Assembly: GCF_014640115.1 (NCBI RefSeq)
Contig: NZ_BMGI01000006.1
Coordinates: 248,001-312,000, forward strand
Length of the DNA: 64,000 bases
Direction: 5' to 3'
Source: Sinisalibacter lacisalsi
Lineage (GTDB): Bacteria; Pseudomonadota; Alphaproteobacteria; Rhodobacterales; Rhodobacteraceae
Notes under the pieces: model-generated
Told to the model about the DNA's origin: nothing
Seen by the model: only the letters and a program-made list of their open reading frames with translations
Databases searched by the model: none
Part shown: one piece after another, positions 27,724-36,686 of the stretch
Position numbering within the stretch: position 1 is the first letter of the stretch
How the letters are laid out: each line of letters starts with the position of its first letter
Translations under genes and position numbers: made by a program

Positions 27724-30015
27724 TCAGAGGGGGCGGTCGACCCGTGCGGTCACGTGCACGGTGCCCTTGCAGGGACGGGGCCAGACGAGCTGGACGTAAT
27801 CGTTGTTCGGCCCCTCGTTGACCCGCACGAAAGGCATCGCCTCGACACGGTCACCGTTGCTGTCGGTGATCGCGCTTTCGGCCACCACCGATGTCACCGT
27901 GCGTGCATTGCCGCCGAAGGGCATGTAGGCGCTCACATCCAGCGTCCAGGTGCTCTGGTCGGAATTCTGCTGGAACTTGAGCGGGATCGGGCTCGACGCC
28001 GGCTGAACCACGCCGTGGAACGTGTTGCGCTCGAACACAAGGTTGCGGCAGCGCCACGGGTCGAGATCGGCGAAGGTGGTATCGACCCCGTCGACCCTGT
28101 CGATATCGCCCTTGATCGAGCGGAACACGTTCTGGTTCACGTGCAGTCCCGAGATGAAATGACCTGTGCCGTAGGGCTTGACCACGATGAACCGGAACGA
28201 GGGCAGCGTGTTGCCGGTGAGGAAGATGTTCCCGGTGATCGTGAGCCCGCCGAAAGAGAACTCGTTGTTGTGGTCGGGCGTGGCGTCATGCTCGTTGGTC
28301 CACTCGATATAGCAGTTGTCCACGTAGTTGCCGTTGAAGATGCTCGTCACCGGCTCGTAGGTGAACACCCAACCCGGCGCCAGCGCCCCGCCCGCCAGAT
28401 CATCGCCCTGAAACAGGTGGTTGCCGATGATCAGGTGGTGCGTGCCGCACATCACCGCGGTGAGGCCGAACCGCTGGAACCGGTTGTTGCGGATCTTGGC
28501 GTCATTGGCGTTGACGTTGAACGCGACAGACGCGCGATCGACGGCCGGCTGATCGGAATCGGGCGAGGTGAAATGGCACCGGTCGATATGCAGATCCTGG
28601 CAGCCGGTGCCCACCGAGCTTATCCCGCGCGCCGCGACCTTGTTGAAATAGCAATCCTTGACCTGGAAATTCATCCCGCTGCGCGGCAGCATGATCCCCG
28701 ATCCCCGCTTGAGCATCTGGAACTCGACGTTCTGGATCGTCATCCGCGAGAGCGCGGCGAAACCGACGAAGTCGAGCGCATATTTGTGGCGGGTGAAGGT
28801 GTAGGTCTGGGTCGTGTTGGGGCCGTGGAGCGGCTCGCTGAGCGTCAAGCTCGCACCGCTCACGTCCACGTCGCGCACGTAGATCTCCCGGCCCACGCCA
28901 TGGCCGGTAACGAGCGAACCCGGCTGGATCTGTGCCGCGTTGCCCAGCGCGGTGATCTTGAACGGGTTCGCCGGGTTGTAGGTGCCCTGGCTGGTGCTCT
29001 GCTCCGGATCCCACGCGGTGGACTCCACCGCGTAGAACTGCCCGTTGCGGATGGTGCGCGGGATCTCGAACGCATCCACATCCGCCACCGCCGCCTGCAT
29101 GTCGATCGGGCCATCCAGCTCGACGCGCCGCCCCTTCATGTCGAAGGCGTCGTGGTCGGCGTAGTTCATCAGCGCCTGAAACCCTTTCTTGAAGGCGAGC
29201 AGCTCGTCGCCGAAGGCGTCGATGTAATTCGGCAGGTCGAAGTTGCGGATCAGGATCAGCCGGGTGGCGTCATCCATCGTTACCGTGCCGTCAAACCGCA
29301 TCTTCGACTGCATGGTCAGGCTGGACCCGATGAAATAGGTGCCATCTGGCACCACCACCGTGCGCCCGTCCGCCGCGGTGTCGGCGGCCACGAAGGCGGC
29401 GCGGTCATCGGTCACGCCATCCCCCACGGCACCGTAATCACGCACGTCCACGAGGTCGATCATGTCGCGCAGGAAGGCGCTGGTCACATCCTCGATCTCG
29501 AGATCGTCGATCCGAACAATTCCGCCCGAGCCGCCGGTCAGGTCCAGCCCGAAATGGCCATAGGACGCGCCGAGGCCCCAGGCCATGTGAACACCCGGGC
29601 GCGCCCCGGTGCCGACGATGGCGCTCACTTCCACGATCTCGCCGTATTGCGTGAGCGTCACCGAGGGGCCGACCTGGTCGAGCGCCACGAGGTTGTTGCC
29701 GCCCGCGTCGGCGGGATAGGCCGCAATCCGCACGCTCGGAAAAACGCCGCTCACCGCCTTCACGCGCGCGCGGATGCGCAGGTAGACCCCGGGCATGATC
29801 GGGGTCTGGCCGGTCCAGCGCAGCTTCTGCACCGCTTGCGTCTTGAGCAGTTCGAGGCAGCCGCCGAAATCCTGGTCGGCGGGCACGAAGGCGGCATTGG
29901 CGGCGCCGTCATAGGTGGCCGAGCCAGGGGTGCCGTCCTCGCTCGACCAGGCATCGAGGCCATTGGCGAAGGGAGGGGGCATCAGGTCCAGCCCCTCGGT
30001 AATTGCGATGTTCAT
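27724..30015 (-). CDS. right-handed beta-helix protein, pectate lyase 3 / GH28-related
   Basis: A 763-residue protein. Residues about 1-190 form a carbohydrate-binding-like beta sandwich. From about 195 the VDVRDYGAVGDGVTDDRAAF motif opens a Pectate_lyase_3 beta-helix (as in polysaccharide lyases and phage tail spikes), with repeated turns such as MTIQNVEFQML, NFQVKDCYFNKV, LHIDRCHFTS and NDAKIRNNRFQRFG. No N-terminal signal peptide is visible, although this fold normally acts outside the cell. It is likely to be a polysaccharide-acting or surface protein; the substrate is unknown. It is transcribed alone, leftward. Confidence 0.78.
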   Translation of the reverse strand: MNIAITEGLDLMPPPFANGLDAWSSEDGTPGSATYDGAANAAFVPADQDFGGCLELLKTQAVQKLRWTGQTPIMPGVYLRIRARVKAVSGVFPSVRIAAYPADAGGNNLVALDQVGPSVTLTQYGEIVEVSAIVGTGARPGVHMAWGLGASYGHFGLDLTGGSGGIVRIDDLEIEDVTSAFLRDMIDLVDVRDYGAVGDGVTDDRAAFVAADTAADGRTVVVPDGTYFIGSSLTMQSKMRFDGTVTMDDATRLILIRNFDLPNYIDAFGDELLAFKKGFQALMNYADHDAFDMKGRRVELDGPIDMQAAVADVDAFEIPRTIRNGQFYAVESTAWDPEQSTSQGTYNPANPFKITALGNAAQIQPGSLVTGHGVGREIYVRDVDVSGASLTLSEPLHGPNTTQTYTFTRHKYALDFVGFAALSRMTIQNVEFQMLKRGSGIMLPRSGMNFQVKDCYFNKVAARGISSVGTGCQDLHIDRCHFTSPDSDQPAVDRASVAFNVNANDAKIRNNRFQRFGLTAVMCGTHHLIIGNHLFQGDDLAGGALAPGWVFTYEPVTSIFNGNYVDNCYIEWTNEHDATPDHNNEFSFGGLTITGNIFLTGNTLPSFRFIVVKPYGTGHFISGLHVNQNVFRSIKGDIDRVDGVDTTFADLDPWRCRNLVFERNTFHGVVQPASSPIPLKFQQNSDQSTWTLDVSAYMPFGGNARTVTSVVAESAITDSNGDRVEAMPFVRVNEGPNNDYVQLVWPRPCKGTVHVTARVDRPL

Positions 30016-30199
30016 TCAATTCCCTTTCAGGTCACAAATCTGCAAGAACCCGGGGTCGGCGGCGGGCGCGCGGTGTCGCGCGCGGGCAGGCCTCGCGGGC
30101 GCCGGTTGGAAGGCCGGCAGCGCGAAAGGGGTAGCAACGCGGGGTTAACCGGCGTTAAGGCGAGCGTTCGGTGTCAGGAGGCGGGGTGCGGCCGGCGTG

Positions 30200-30925
30200 T
30201 CACAACAGCCAACGGAACGCGCGTTCGAGTTCCGCCGTGCCGTCACGCTCGAACCAGCGGCCATGCGCGAGGATGACCCGCTCGGGCTGCCAGCCGATCA
30301 TCCGCAGAACGTCTTCCCGCAGAGCCGCGCGGTCGCGGAAGGTGGCACGCATGTCGCGCGGCATGCTGCCGCGCGGCGCCTGGATGCCGCCCAGCCTGGT
30401 GGCGAGCCGCATCCAGAACCCGAGCTTGCGCGGCTCGAAATTCTCGATCAGATCGGTGAGAATGAGCGTGGCGCTCGCACGGTGGAAAAACACCGCCTCG
30501 CGGTGCACCTCGGACCCGCGCACGATCATCTGGTCGATCTCCCCGGCCCAGCCGGCGGGCGGGTCTTGCGTGAGCTGGTGGTCGAAATGCAGCGTCATTC
30601 CCCGCTTGCTCGCCCGTTTCGCAACGCCCGGTGCAGCCCAGGCCTCGGCCTCGGGGAAGCGGGCCTGCCAGTCTGCGACGCAGGCGTAGTGAATCCAGTT
30701 CGGGGCAACGAGATGGCGCACCGGCCCCAGCGCCTCGACCCGTTCGGCCAGCGCCGGGGTCAGCCGCGTCGGGGAATGCACCCAGAGCGCACCGTCCGCC
30801 AGCCGAACGATGGTGGCCCGGGTGGAAAACGGCATGCCGTAGAAGCGGATAGCGGGGCCATCGACGATCCAGATATCCTCGGCCACCGGCTTGGGCAGAT
30901 CGAGCGGTTCGTATCCCGTGCCCAC
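30200..30925 (-). CDS. DUF4336 protein (metallo-beta-lactamase-like fold)
   Basis: A 241-residue protein of the DUF4336 family, with a PNWIHYACVADWQARFPEAE segment and a C-terminal VILAHGRWFERDG. In related proteins the fold resembles metallo-beta-lactamases but the HxHxDH motif is missing; none is seen here. The start is GTG 30925, 7 bases after the stop of the upstream 116-residue gene, with GAGAG ahead, so the two form an operon. No substrate is known. Confidence 0.75.
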   Translation of the reverse strand: MGTGYEPLDLPKPVAEDIWIVDGPAIRFYGMPFSTRATIVRLADGALWVHSPTRLTPALAERVEALGPVRHLVAPNWIHYACVADWQARFPEAEAWAAPGVAKRASKRGMTLHFDHQLTQDPPAGWAGEIDQMIVRGSEVHREAVFFHRASATLILTDLIENFEPRKLGFWMRLATRLGGIQAPRGSMPRDMRATFRDRAALREDVLRMIGWQPERVILAHGRWFERDGTAELERAFRWLL

Positions 30926-30932
30926 CTTGCTC

Positions 30933-31283
30933 TCACGACCCGAGCATCGTGCGCACCAGCGCCTCTTGCGTGAAAACCCGGTAGTCCACCCCCAGCATCT
31001 CGGCCACCGTGCGAACGCGGAACTCGATCGCCCCCTCGCGCCCGTCGGTGTCGATCAGAACCACCATCGGCGTCTTGCCGGTCAGTTGCGCGGCAAACAG
31101 AGCCTGCTGGATCGAATCGAGCGAGGAGCGGGTATCGCGCCCGGCCTCGATCACGTGCGCCTCGATTTCGCAATCCACCCGGATGCGGTGGATGTCGTAG
31201 CCGACGCTGTAGCCATGCGTCACCTCCGGTTCACCACCGAAGATGAGCCCGCACATGATCGCGATGAAATGGCTCTCGTACAT
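30933..31283 (-). CDS. hypothetical protein, 116 residues, upstream of DUF4336 gene
   Basis: I do not recognise this soluble protein. It has a helical LDSIQQALFAAQLTGKTPMV region and a Rossmann-like MVVLIDTDGREGAIEFRVRT stretch, so an alpha/beta fold is likely. It has two Cys and no signal peptide. It sits directly before the DUF4336 gene with a 7-base gap, and a dyad (31299-31317) lies just upstream of its start. It diverges from the CHAD gene. Confidence 0.65.
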   Translation of the reverse strand: MYESHFIAIMCGLIFGGEPEVTHGYSVGYDIHRIRVDCEIEAHVIEAGRDTRSSLDSIQQALFAAQLTGKTPMVVLIDTDGREGAIEFRVRTVAEMLGVDYRVFTQEALVRTMLGS

Positions 31284-31298
31284 CGAATCCCCAACACC

Positions 31299-31317
31299 CT
31301 ACCACAATATATGGTAG
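31299..31317. promoter_or_regulatory. dyad CTACCA-N7-TGGTAG between divergent genes
   Basis: A perfect 6-bp inverted repeat around CAATATA lies 16 bases upstream of the leftward 116-residue gene and 140 bases upstream of the CHAD gene. It resembles an AT-centred operator. The similarity to NrdR boxes (ACACwATATATwGTGT) is only partial and no second box was found. Confidence 0.3.
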
Positions 31318-31458
31318 TCAGAGCGCGTGGCGAAACCCTTTCTTGTGCCGGATTGCCGTCATCTTCCATCAATCTTGCACGCGGCGGCCGCACCGGCTTC
31401 AAATTCGCCTGCGCGATCCCAGATATCTCTTGAGGGTAGAACGGCGGGCGATGAGACA

Positions 31459-32331
31459 ATGGCAAAGCGCTTCAAACCAACGCGCGGACGGATTGAGAAG
31501 CAATTCCGCCGCATCGCGCGCAAGCGGCTTGACCACGCGCTCGCCGCGCTCGACGGCGAAAAACCGACGGGCGAGGCCCTGCACGCGGCCCGCACCGATG
31601 TGAAGCGCCTGCGCAGCCAGTTCAAGCTCGCCCGCCCGGCCTTCAAGGCCTATCGCCGCGAAAACACGGCCCTGCGCGATGCCGCGCGCGCCGTCTCCGC
31701 CCTGCGCGACGACACGGCGATGGTAGAAACCTTCGATCGGCTCGCCGCCACGATCCCGCCCGGCGAAGCCGAGGCATTCGCACCGGTGCGTGCCGCGCTC
31801 TCCCGCGCCGCCCCCGGATCGGACGACGCCAGCGCGCAGATCGACGGGTTCCGCCAGGCCCTTGCCTCGGTGCGCGCGCGAAGCAGGAAATGGAAGGTCA
31901 AGGGGCACGGTTTCATGCCGTTGTCCAAGGGGCTGAAAAAGACCTACGAAAACGCGCGCCGGTCAATGCGCGAAGCCCATGAAACCGGCGCATCAAGCGC
32001 GTTCCATGATTGGCGCAAGAGCGTGAAGGCGCATTGGTATCAGGCCCGCATGCTCAAAAAGATCGCACCGAAAAAGATGGCCGCTCACGTCGCCCTCGCC
32101 GGCGATCTCGGTGAACTGCTCGGAGAGCACCACGATCTGGTCACCTTCGCGGCCCGGCTCGACGGGCTGAATGTCGACCCGGCGTTGCGTGAGCGGATGA
32201 AGGCGGTGATCGAGACCGAGCGCCGCCGGATCGAGGCCCGTGCCTTCACGCTCGGGGGGCGGCTGCTCGACACAAGACCCCGCGCGCTGACGCGGCTCTG
32301 GCGGCGTCGCTGGGCAAGGCGCGCGGACTAG
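31459..32331 (+). CDS. CHAD domain protein
   Basis: A 290-residue, strongly basic, all-helical protein. CHAD domains bind inorganic polyphosphate through conserved His and Lys/Arg on their helices. Visible marks are ALHAARTDVKRLRSQFKLAR, AFHDWRKSVKAHWYQARML and LGELLGEHHDLVTF. The ATG at 31459 is chosen because conserved sequence begins there; the earlier open frame is low-quality. It converges on the DUF4864 gene with a 4-base overlap. A PPK2 gene lies about 4 kb away, making a link to polyphosphate likely. Confidence 0.88.
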   Translation: MAKRFKPTRGRIEKQFRRIARKRLDHALAALDGEKPTGEALHAARTDVKRLRSQFKLARPAFKAYRRENTALRDAARAVSALRDDTAMVETFDRLAATIPPGEAEAFAPVRAALSRAAPGSDDASAQIDGFRQALASVRARSRKWKVKGHGFMPLSKGLKKTYENARRSMREAHETGASSAFHDWRKSVKAHWYQARMLKKIAPKKMAAHVALAGDLGELLGEHHDLVTFAARLDGLNVDPALRERMKAVIETERRRIEARAFTLGGRLLDTRPRALTRLWRRRWARRAD

Positions 32332-32735
32332 ACGCCGAACTCGGCCTGCCGCAGGTATTGAACCCCGCCAATCCGCCAATCGGCATCCACGCGCATCATC
32401 TCGTAGTCGAGCACATGCCAGGCTCCGGCCTGATCGCGGATCAGCACCTTCTGCCACAGCGCGCCATCCAGCTCGCGCAGCTCCAGAAACCGCGTTTCCG
32501 CCGGGCGCCACACCATCGGGTAGCCGTTCTGCACCATGCTGCCGAAGCCCTCGGGCGTCACGAAAATCCGCTGGATACCGGGCGCGGCATAACTGAAGGC
32601 GCTTTCGACATCGTCGGCCAGAAAGGCTTCGAATTGCGACGAGATCACCGCGCGGATGCCGTCTTCGGGCTCCGCCGCCTGAAGCGGGAAGCTCCAGGCC
32701 ACGATCATCGCCAAAACCAGTATGATCTGTTTCAT
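32328..32735 (-). CDS. DUF4864 exported protein
   Basis: A 135-residue protein with a signal peptide (MKQIILVLAMIVAWSFPLQA) and an NTF2-like/cystatin-like DUF4864 domain: AVISSQFEAFLADDVESAFS, then the PMVWRPAETRFLEL and VLIRDQAGAWHVLDYEMMRV strands. The function is unknown; a small periplasmic ligand-binding or enzyme-helper role is usual for the fold. It follows the lysyl-tRNA synthetase gene in the same direction with a gap of 49 bases, and its stop overlaps the CHAD gene stop. Confidence 0.8.
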   Translation of the reverse strand: MKQIILVLAMIVAWSFPLQAAEPEDGIRAVISSQFEAFLADDVESAFSYAAPGIQRIFVTPEGFGSMVQNGYPMVWRPAETRFLELRELDGALWQKVLIRDQAGAWHVLDYEMMRVDADWRIGGVQYLRQAEFGV

Positions 32736-32784
32736 GTCCTGTCTCCCTGTGCTCAGGCTACGAAAGCCAAGGGAGGTTGGTTCA

Positions 32785-34368
32785 TCAATTCTCGGCGAGA
32801 AAATCCCCGGCGAGCGCCTTGTCGATCAGCGCCACGGTCTCTTTCACACCGTAAAGCGCCACGAACGAACCGAAACGCGGCCCCTGATCGGCGCCGAGCA
32901 GCACCTGGTAGAGCGCCTTGAACCAGTCGCGCATCGGCTCGAACCGTTCGCGCCCGCAGGCAAACACCTCGCCCTGCAGCGCCTCGCCATCGACAGGGCC
33001 ATCCCACGCCGCCAGCCGGTCGCGCAGATCGGTGAGCGCCTCGCGCTCGAGATCGCTCGGCAGACGGTATTGCTTCATCGGGGCGACGAAATCCTCGTAG
33101 TATTTCACCGCGTAGCCCGCCGCCGCGTCGAGATCCGGGTGGGTTTCAGGGCTGGCCTCGGGCGCATAATTGCGGATGAAGCCCCAGAGTACGCCCTTGT
33201 CGTGCGCGCTGGCCACCGAGGCGAGGTTCAGCAGCATCGAGTAGTTCACCACCATCCGGCTCTCCGGCACGTCGCCGTTGTGGATGTGATGCACCGGATT
33301 GGCGAGCTTCTGTTCGAGGCTCTGGCCCGGGTAGGCGGCGAGTTGCTGGTGGTATTCGTCCATCGCCCGCGGGATCACGTCGAAGAACATCCGCTTCGCG
33401 GTCTTGGGCTTTTGATACATGAAATAGGCGAGCGACTCTGTCGAAGCATAGGTGAGCCACTCGTCGATCGTCAGCCCGTTGCCCTTAGACTTGGAGATCT
33501 TTTCGCCCTTGTCGTCGAGGAACAGCTCGTAGACGAAATGCTCCGGCGGCCGGCCGCCGAGCACCTTGCAGATGCCGTCATAGATCGGCGTGTTTGACGA
33601 ATGGTCCTTGCCATACATCTCGAAATCCACGTCGAGCGCCGCCCAGCGTGCGCCGAAATCGGGCTTCCATTGCAGCTTCACGTTGCCGCCCGTCACCGGC
33701 AGCGTCCATTCGCGGCCGTCCGCATCGTCGAAGGTGATCGTGCCCGCCGCAGCATCGACTTCCTTGATCGGCACGTAAAGCACCCGCCCCGTCTCGGGAT
33801 GGATCGGCAGGAAGATGGAATAGGTCTGCTGACGCTCCTCGCGCAAGCTCGCCATCATGATCTTCATGATATCGTCATAGCGTTCGGCCGCGCGCTTGAG
33901 CACCTCGTCGAACTGGCCCGAGGCATAGAACTCGGTGGCCGAATAGAATTCGTATTCGAAGCCGAAGGTATCGAGAAACCGGCGCAGCATCGCGTTGTTA
34001 TGGTGGCCGAAGCTCTCGTATTCCCCGAACGGGTCGGGCACGGAGGTGAGCGGACGCTGCAGGTGCTCATAGAGCATCTCGTTGTTCGGCACGTTGTCGG
34101 GCACCTTGCGCATCCCGTCGAGATCGTCGGAAAAGCAGATCAGCCGGGTCGGGATATCGCTGATCGTCTCGAAGGCGCGGCGGATCATCGTCGTGCGCAT
34201 CACCTCGCCGAAGGTGCCGATATGCGGCAAGCCGCTCGGGCCGTAGCCGGTCTCGAACAGCACGAACCCCTTTTCCGGCGGCGCCTTCTCATAGCGTTTC
34301 AGCAACCGGCGCGCCTCCTCGAAGGGCCAGGCTTTCGACTTCATCGCAAGGTCACGGATCTCGGACAT
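32785..34368 (-). CDS. lysS: lysine--tRNA ligase, class I
   Basis: A class I (archaeal-type) LysRS of 527 residues, as is usual in alphaproteobacteria instead of the class II enzyme. The HIGH-equivalent is [13 protein letters not shown] and the KMSKS-equivalent is [10 protein letters not shown], with [18 protein letters not shown] between them. The start is the ATG at 34368 with GAGAGA upstream; an in-frame GTG 3 codons earlier is less likely. It is followed by the DUF4864 gene and diverges from the TerB-like gene. Confidence 0.96.
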   Translation of the reverse strand: MSEIRDLAMKSKAWPFEEARRLLKRYEKAPPEKGFVLFETGYGPSGLPHIGTFGEVMRTTMIRRAFETISDIPTRLICFSDDLDGMRKVPDNVPNNEMLYEHLQRPLTSVPDPFGEYESFGHHNNAMLRRFLDTFGFEYEFYSATEFYASGQFDEVLKRAAERYDDIMKIMMASLREERQQTYSIFLPIHPETGRVLYVPIKEVDAAAGTITFDDADGREWTLPVTGGNVKLQWKPDFGARWAALDVDFEMYGKDHSSNTPIYDGICKVLGGRPPEHFVYELFLDDKGEKISKSKGNGLTIDEWLTYASTESLAYFMYQKPKTAKRMFFDVIPRAMDEYHQQLAAYPGQSLEQKLANPVHHIHNGDVPESRMVVNYSMLLNLASVASAHDKGVLWGFIRNYAPEASPETHPDLDAAAGYAVKYYEDFVAPMKQYRLPSDLEREALTDLRDRLAAWDGPVDGEALQGEVFACGRERFEPMRDWFKALYQVLLGADQGPRFGSFVALYGVKETVALIDKALAGDFLAEN

Positions 34369-34480
34369 CGGTTGCACTCTCTCAGGGGCCCCATGCCCCG
34401 CAAATGACGCTTCCTATTGAAGCCCGGAGGTTTGGTCAATATTCTGCGCCGCAACATCACCAAACCCCAAGGATGCGCCA

Positions 34481-34912
34481 GTGCCCGACCTTCCCCACGC
34501 CCTCTCGCCAGAGGACAGCCTCGTCGCCGTGATGCTGGCCGTATCCGTCTCCGACAGCCAGATCGGCACCGCCGAGCTTGTGCGCATCGAGGCGACCGTA
34601 AATCACCTGCCGGTATTCGCGACCTACGACATGGACCGCGCCCGCACCGTGTCGCAGGTGGTGTTCGACCTGCTCACCGAGGATGACGGGCTCGACGCCC
34701 TCTTCGGCCTGGTGCGCGAGAACCTGCCCGAGGCGCTGTGGGAAACCGCCTACGCGCTGGCCTGTGACGTCGCCGCCGCCGATGGCGCGCTGCACACCAC
34801 CGAGTTGCGCATCCTCGAAGAGATCCGCCACGAGCTCAACATCGACCGGCTGCACGCCGCGGCCATTGAACGGGGCGCGCGCGCCCGGCACATGACGTTG
34901 CGGGACGAGTGA
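34481..34912 (+). CDS. TerB-like tellurite resistance family protein
   Basis: A 143-residue helical protein in the TerB/YjdB-like fold family. It has acidic helices with SVSDSQIGTAELVRIEATVN and a second half with ALACDVAAADGALHTTELRI (the DG-containing loop that binds metal in TerB). The start is GTG 34481 with AAGGA 8 bases before it. The role in tellurite resistance is not established for stand-alone copies. It leads into the GST gene 32 bases downstream. Confidence 0.72.
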   Translation: MPDLPHALSPEDSLVAVMLAVSVSDSQIGTAELVRIEATVNHLPVFATYDMDRARTVSQVVFDLLTEDDGLDALFGLVRENLPEALWETAYALACDVAAADGALHTTELRILEEIRHELNIDRLHAAAIERGARARHMTLRDE

Positions 34913-34944
34913 CCCCGCGGCGCAAAGCGAAAGACCGAACACCC

Positions 34945-35646
34945 ATGCTCGACGCATTCGAGATCACCCGGCGCTGGCCGGCGAAAGACCCGTCGGCCAT
35001 CCAGCTCTATTCCTACGCCACGCCGAACGGAATCAAGGCCTCGGCCATGCTGGAGGAATGCGGCCTTCCCTACGAGGCCCATCTCGTGAGCTTCGCCGAG
35101 AACGACCAGTTCACGCCCGAGTTTCTCTCGCTCAACCCGAACAACAAGATCCCGGCGATCATTGATCCCGACGGGCCGGGCGGCAAGCCGCTGGGGCTGT
35201 GGGAATCCGGCGCGATCCTGCTCTACCTCGCCGAGAAAACCGGAAAGCTCCTGCCCACCGACCCGGCCCGCCGCTACGAGGCGATCCAGTGGCTGATGTG
35301 GCAGATGGGCGGCGTCGGCCCGATGTTCGGCCAGTTCGGGCATTTCCACACCGGCGCCGGCAAGGACCTCGAGGAAAAATACCCCTGGCGGCGCTACAAG
35401 GAAGAAACCGAGCGCCTGCTCGATGTGCTCGACGAACGCCTGGACGGCCGCAGCTTCATCATGGGCGAGGATTACACCATCGCCGATCTCGCGGTCTGGC
35501 CCTGGGTGCGTGTGCTGTCGGGGCATTACGATGCCTTCGACCTGCTGGACATGGGCGATCTCGACAACGTCAACCGCTGGTTCGAAGCCTGCTCGACGCG
35601 CCCCGCCAGCCTCAAGGCCGTCAACATCCCGCCGCGCCCGGCGTGA
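34945..35646 (+). CDS. glutathione S-transferase, YfcG/YghU (Nu) type
   Basis: A 233-residue GST. The N-terminal thioredoxin-like domain starts IQLYSYATPNGIKASAMLEE, with GSH-binding NPNNKIPAIIDPDGP and LWESGAILLYLAEKTG; the C-terminal helical domain includes YTIADLAVWPWVRVL. Nu-class members act as disulfide-bond oxidoreductases on glutathione disulfides. ATG 34945 is preferred because MLDAFEITRRWPAKDP is the usual N-terminus; a GTG overlapping the previous stop would add 12 residues. It converges on a cytochrome c gene. Confidence 0.9.
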   Translation: MLDAFEITRRWPAKDPSAIQLYSYATPNGIKASAMLEECGLPYEAHLVSFAENDQFTPEFLSLNPNNKIPAIIDPDGPGGKPLGLWESGAILLYLAEKTGKLLPTDPARRYEAIQWLMWQMGGVGPMFGQFGHFHTGAGKDLEEKYPWRRYKEETERLLDVLDERLDGRSFIMGEDYTIADLAVWPWVRVLSGHYDAFDLLDMGDLDNVNRWFEACSTRPASLKAVNIPPRPA

Positions 35647-35647
35647 G

Positions 35648-36046
35648 TCATTCCTGGATGGCTTCGAGGTAGTAGACCAGCGACAGAAGCCGCCCGCGCG
35701 CGATCATCTCGGCGTCGAACGGCCCGCCGAGGGCCTCGGCGGCGGCGACGTAGCGGTCGCCCCAGATCGGCATCGGCCCCCCATGCGCTGCGAGTGCGGC
35801 GCGCCCGTCGATGATCCGCAGGGTTTCCATCACCGGAAACACCCCGCCATTGGCCGCCGCGAGCCCGGTGAGGCCCGGCACCGCGACGGAAAGAACCTCC
35901 GCGAAGGGCCCCTCGCCGCGCCCGCTCTCGCCGTGGCAGACGGCGCAAGCGGTCATGTATTCAGCCTCGCCCAGCCCCTGTTGTGCAACCGCCCCGGCCG
36001 CGGACAAGACCACGGCCAGCGCCGCCGGCAACACGCGATGTTTCAT
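35648..36046 (-). CDS. periplasmic cytochrome c (second of twin genes)
   Basis: A 132-residue monoheme cytochrome with a signal peptide (to about AVAQQ) and one heme site (TACAVCHGESGRGEGPFAEV). A distal Met is likely in GGPMPIWGDRY. GGGAGGA precedes the ATG. It is closely related to the next upstream gene (same length, shared GLGEAEYM/AGENEYM and GHGGPMPIWGDR blocks). It probably acts as a small electron carrier. Confidence 0.88.
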   Translation of the reverse strand: MKHRVLPAALAVVLSAAGAVAQQGLGEAEYMTACAVCHGESGRGEGPFAEVLSVAVPGLTGLAAANGGVFPVMETLRIIDGRAALAAHGGPMPIWGDRYVAAAEALGGPFDAEMIARGRLLSLVYYLEAIQE

Positions 36047-36159
36047 GGAATCCTCCCGTATTTCCCGCCTCCCAGCATAACGAAACCGGCACCGATGTCA
36101 TCGGCCCCGGTCTCAAGCAAGGCGCGCTCCGGCCTGCTGGGGCCGGGGCGGCTGTGATC

Positions 36160-36558
36160 CTATTCCTGGATCGATTCGATGTATTCGACGAGCGCCATCA
36201 GCCGCCCGCGCACGATCAGTTCAGACCCGTAGAAGCCGCTTTCTTCAAGCGCCGAGGCTTCGAAGCGGTCGCCCCAGATCGGCATCGGTCCACCATGGCC
36301 GCGCACGCCGGTTCTCCCGTCAATCGCCATCAGCGTGTCGAGGAACGGGAAAACGCCCTCGTTCGCCGCACTCAGCCCGGTGAGGCCCGGAACATGGATG
36401 GTGAGCAGTTCGGCGAACGGACCCTCGCCCTTGCCGCTTTCACCGTGGCAACCCGCGCAGGCAATCATGTACTCGTTTTCACCTGCACTTTGCTGTGCCA
36501 TTGCCGAGAAAGTCGTGGCTGCGAGGATGATCGCGATGAATGTCATGAGCCGTTTCAT
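36160..36558 (-). CDS. periplasmic cytochrome c (first of twin genes)
   Basis: A 132-residue monoheme cytochrome with a signal peptide (MKRLMTFIAIILAATTFSAM) and the heme site IACAGCHGESGKGEGPFAEL. PGLTGLSAANEGVFPFLDTL and GHGGPMPIWGDR are shared with its twin 114 bases downstream, so a local duplication is evident. An AGGAGG-rich leader gives two adjacent start Mets; the second makes the twins equal in length. An FnrL-like box lies 66 bases before the start. Confidence 0.88.
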   Translation of the reverse strand: MKRLMTFIAIILAATTFSAMAQQSAGENEYMIACAGCHGESGKGEGPFAELLTIHVPGLTGLSAANEGVFPFLDTLMAIDGRTGVRGHGGPMPIWGDRFEASALEESGFYGSELIVRGRLMALVEYIESIQE

Positions 36559-36617
36559 CATATCCTCCTTCCTCCTGTTCAATTCTAATATGTTACCACC
36601 CAATCGCAATATTTCCC

Positions 36618-36631
36618 CTGATCCCGGTCAA
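36618..36631 (-). promoter_or_regulatory. FNR/FnrL-like box upstream of the twin cytochromes
   Basis: CTGATCCCGGTCAA has one mismatch to TTGAT-N4-GTCAA. Its centre is 66 bases from the cytochrome start, the same distance as the ppk2 box, consistent with a class II activator position at about -41. Confidence 0.45.
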
Positions 36632-36686
36632 GCGGGCCGTCCTTCGGCCAGTTCCGGCCGATCACGTGCCCGGCACGCCTAACGGC

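Noticed and set aside
30145-30158. TTAA-N6-TTAA as a CtrA site upstream of the beta-helix gene
   Set aside because: The full CtrA site needs N7 between the TTAA halves, and the second half lacks the following C.
27703-30276. 857-codon plus-strand frame opposite the beta-helix gene
   Set aside because: No ribosome site, Arg/His-rich product, and the opposite frame has a clear fold.
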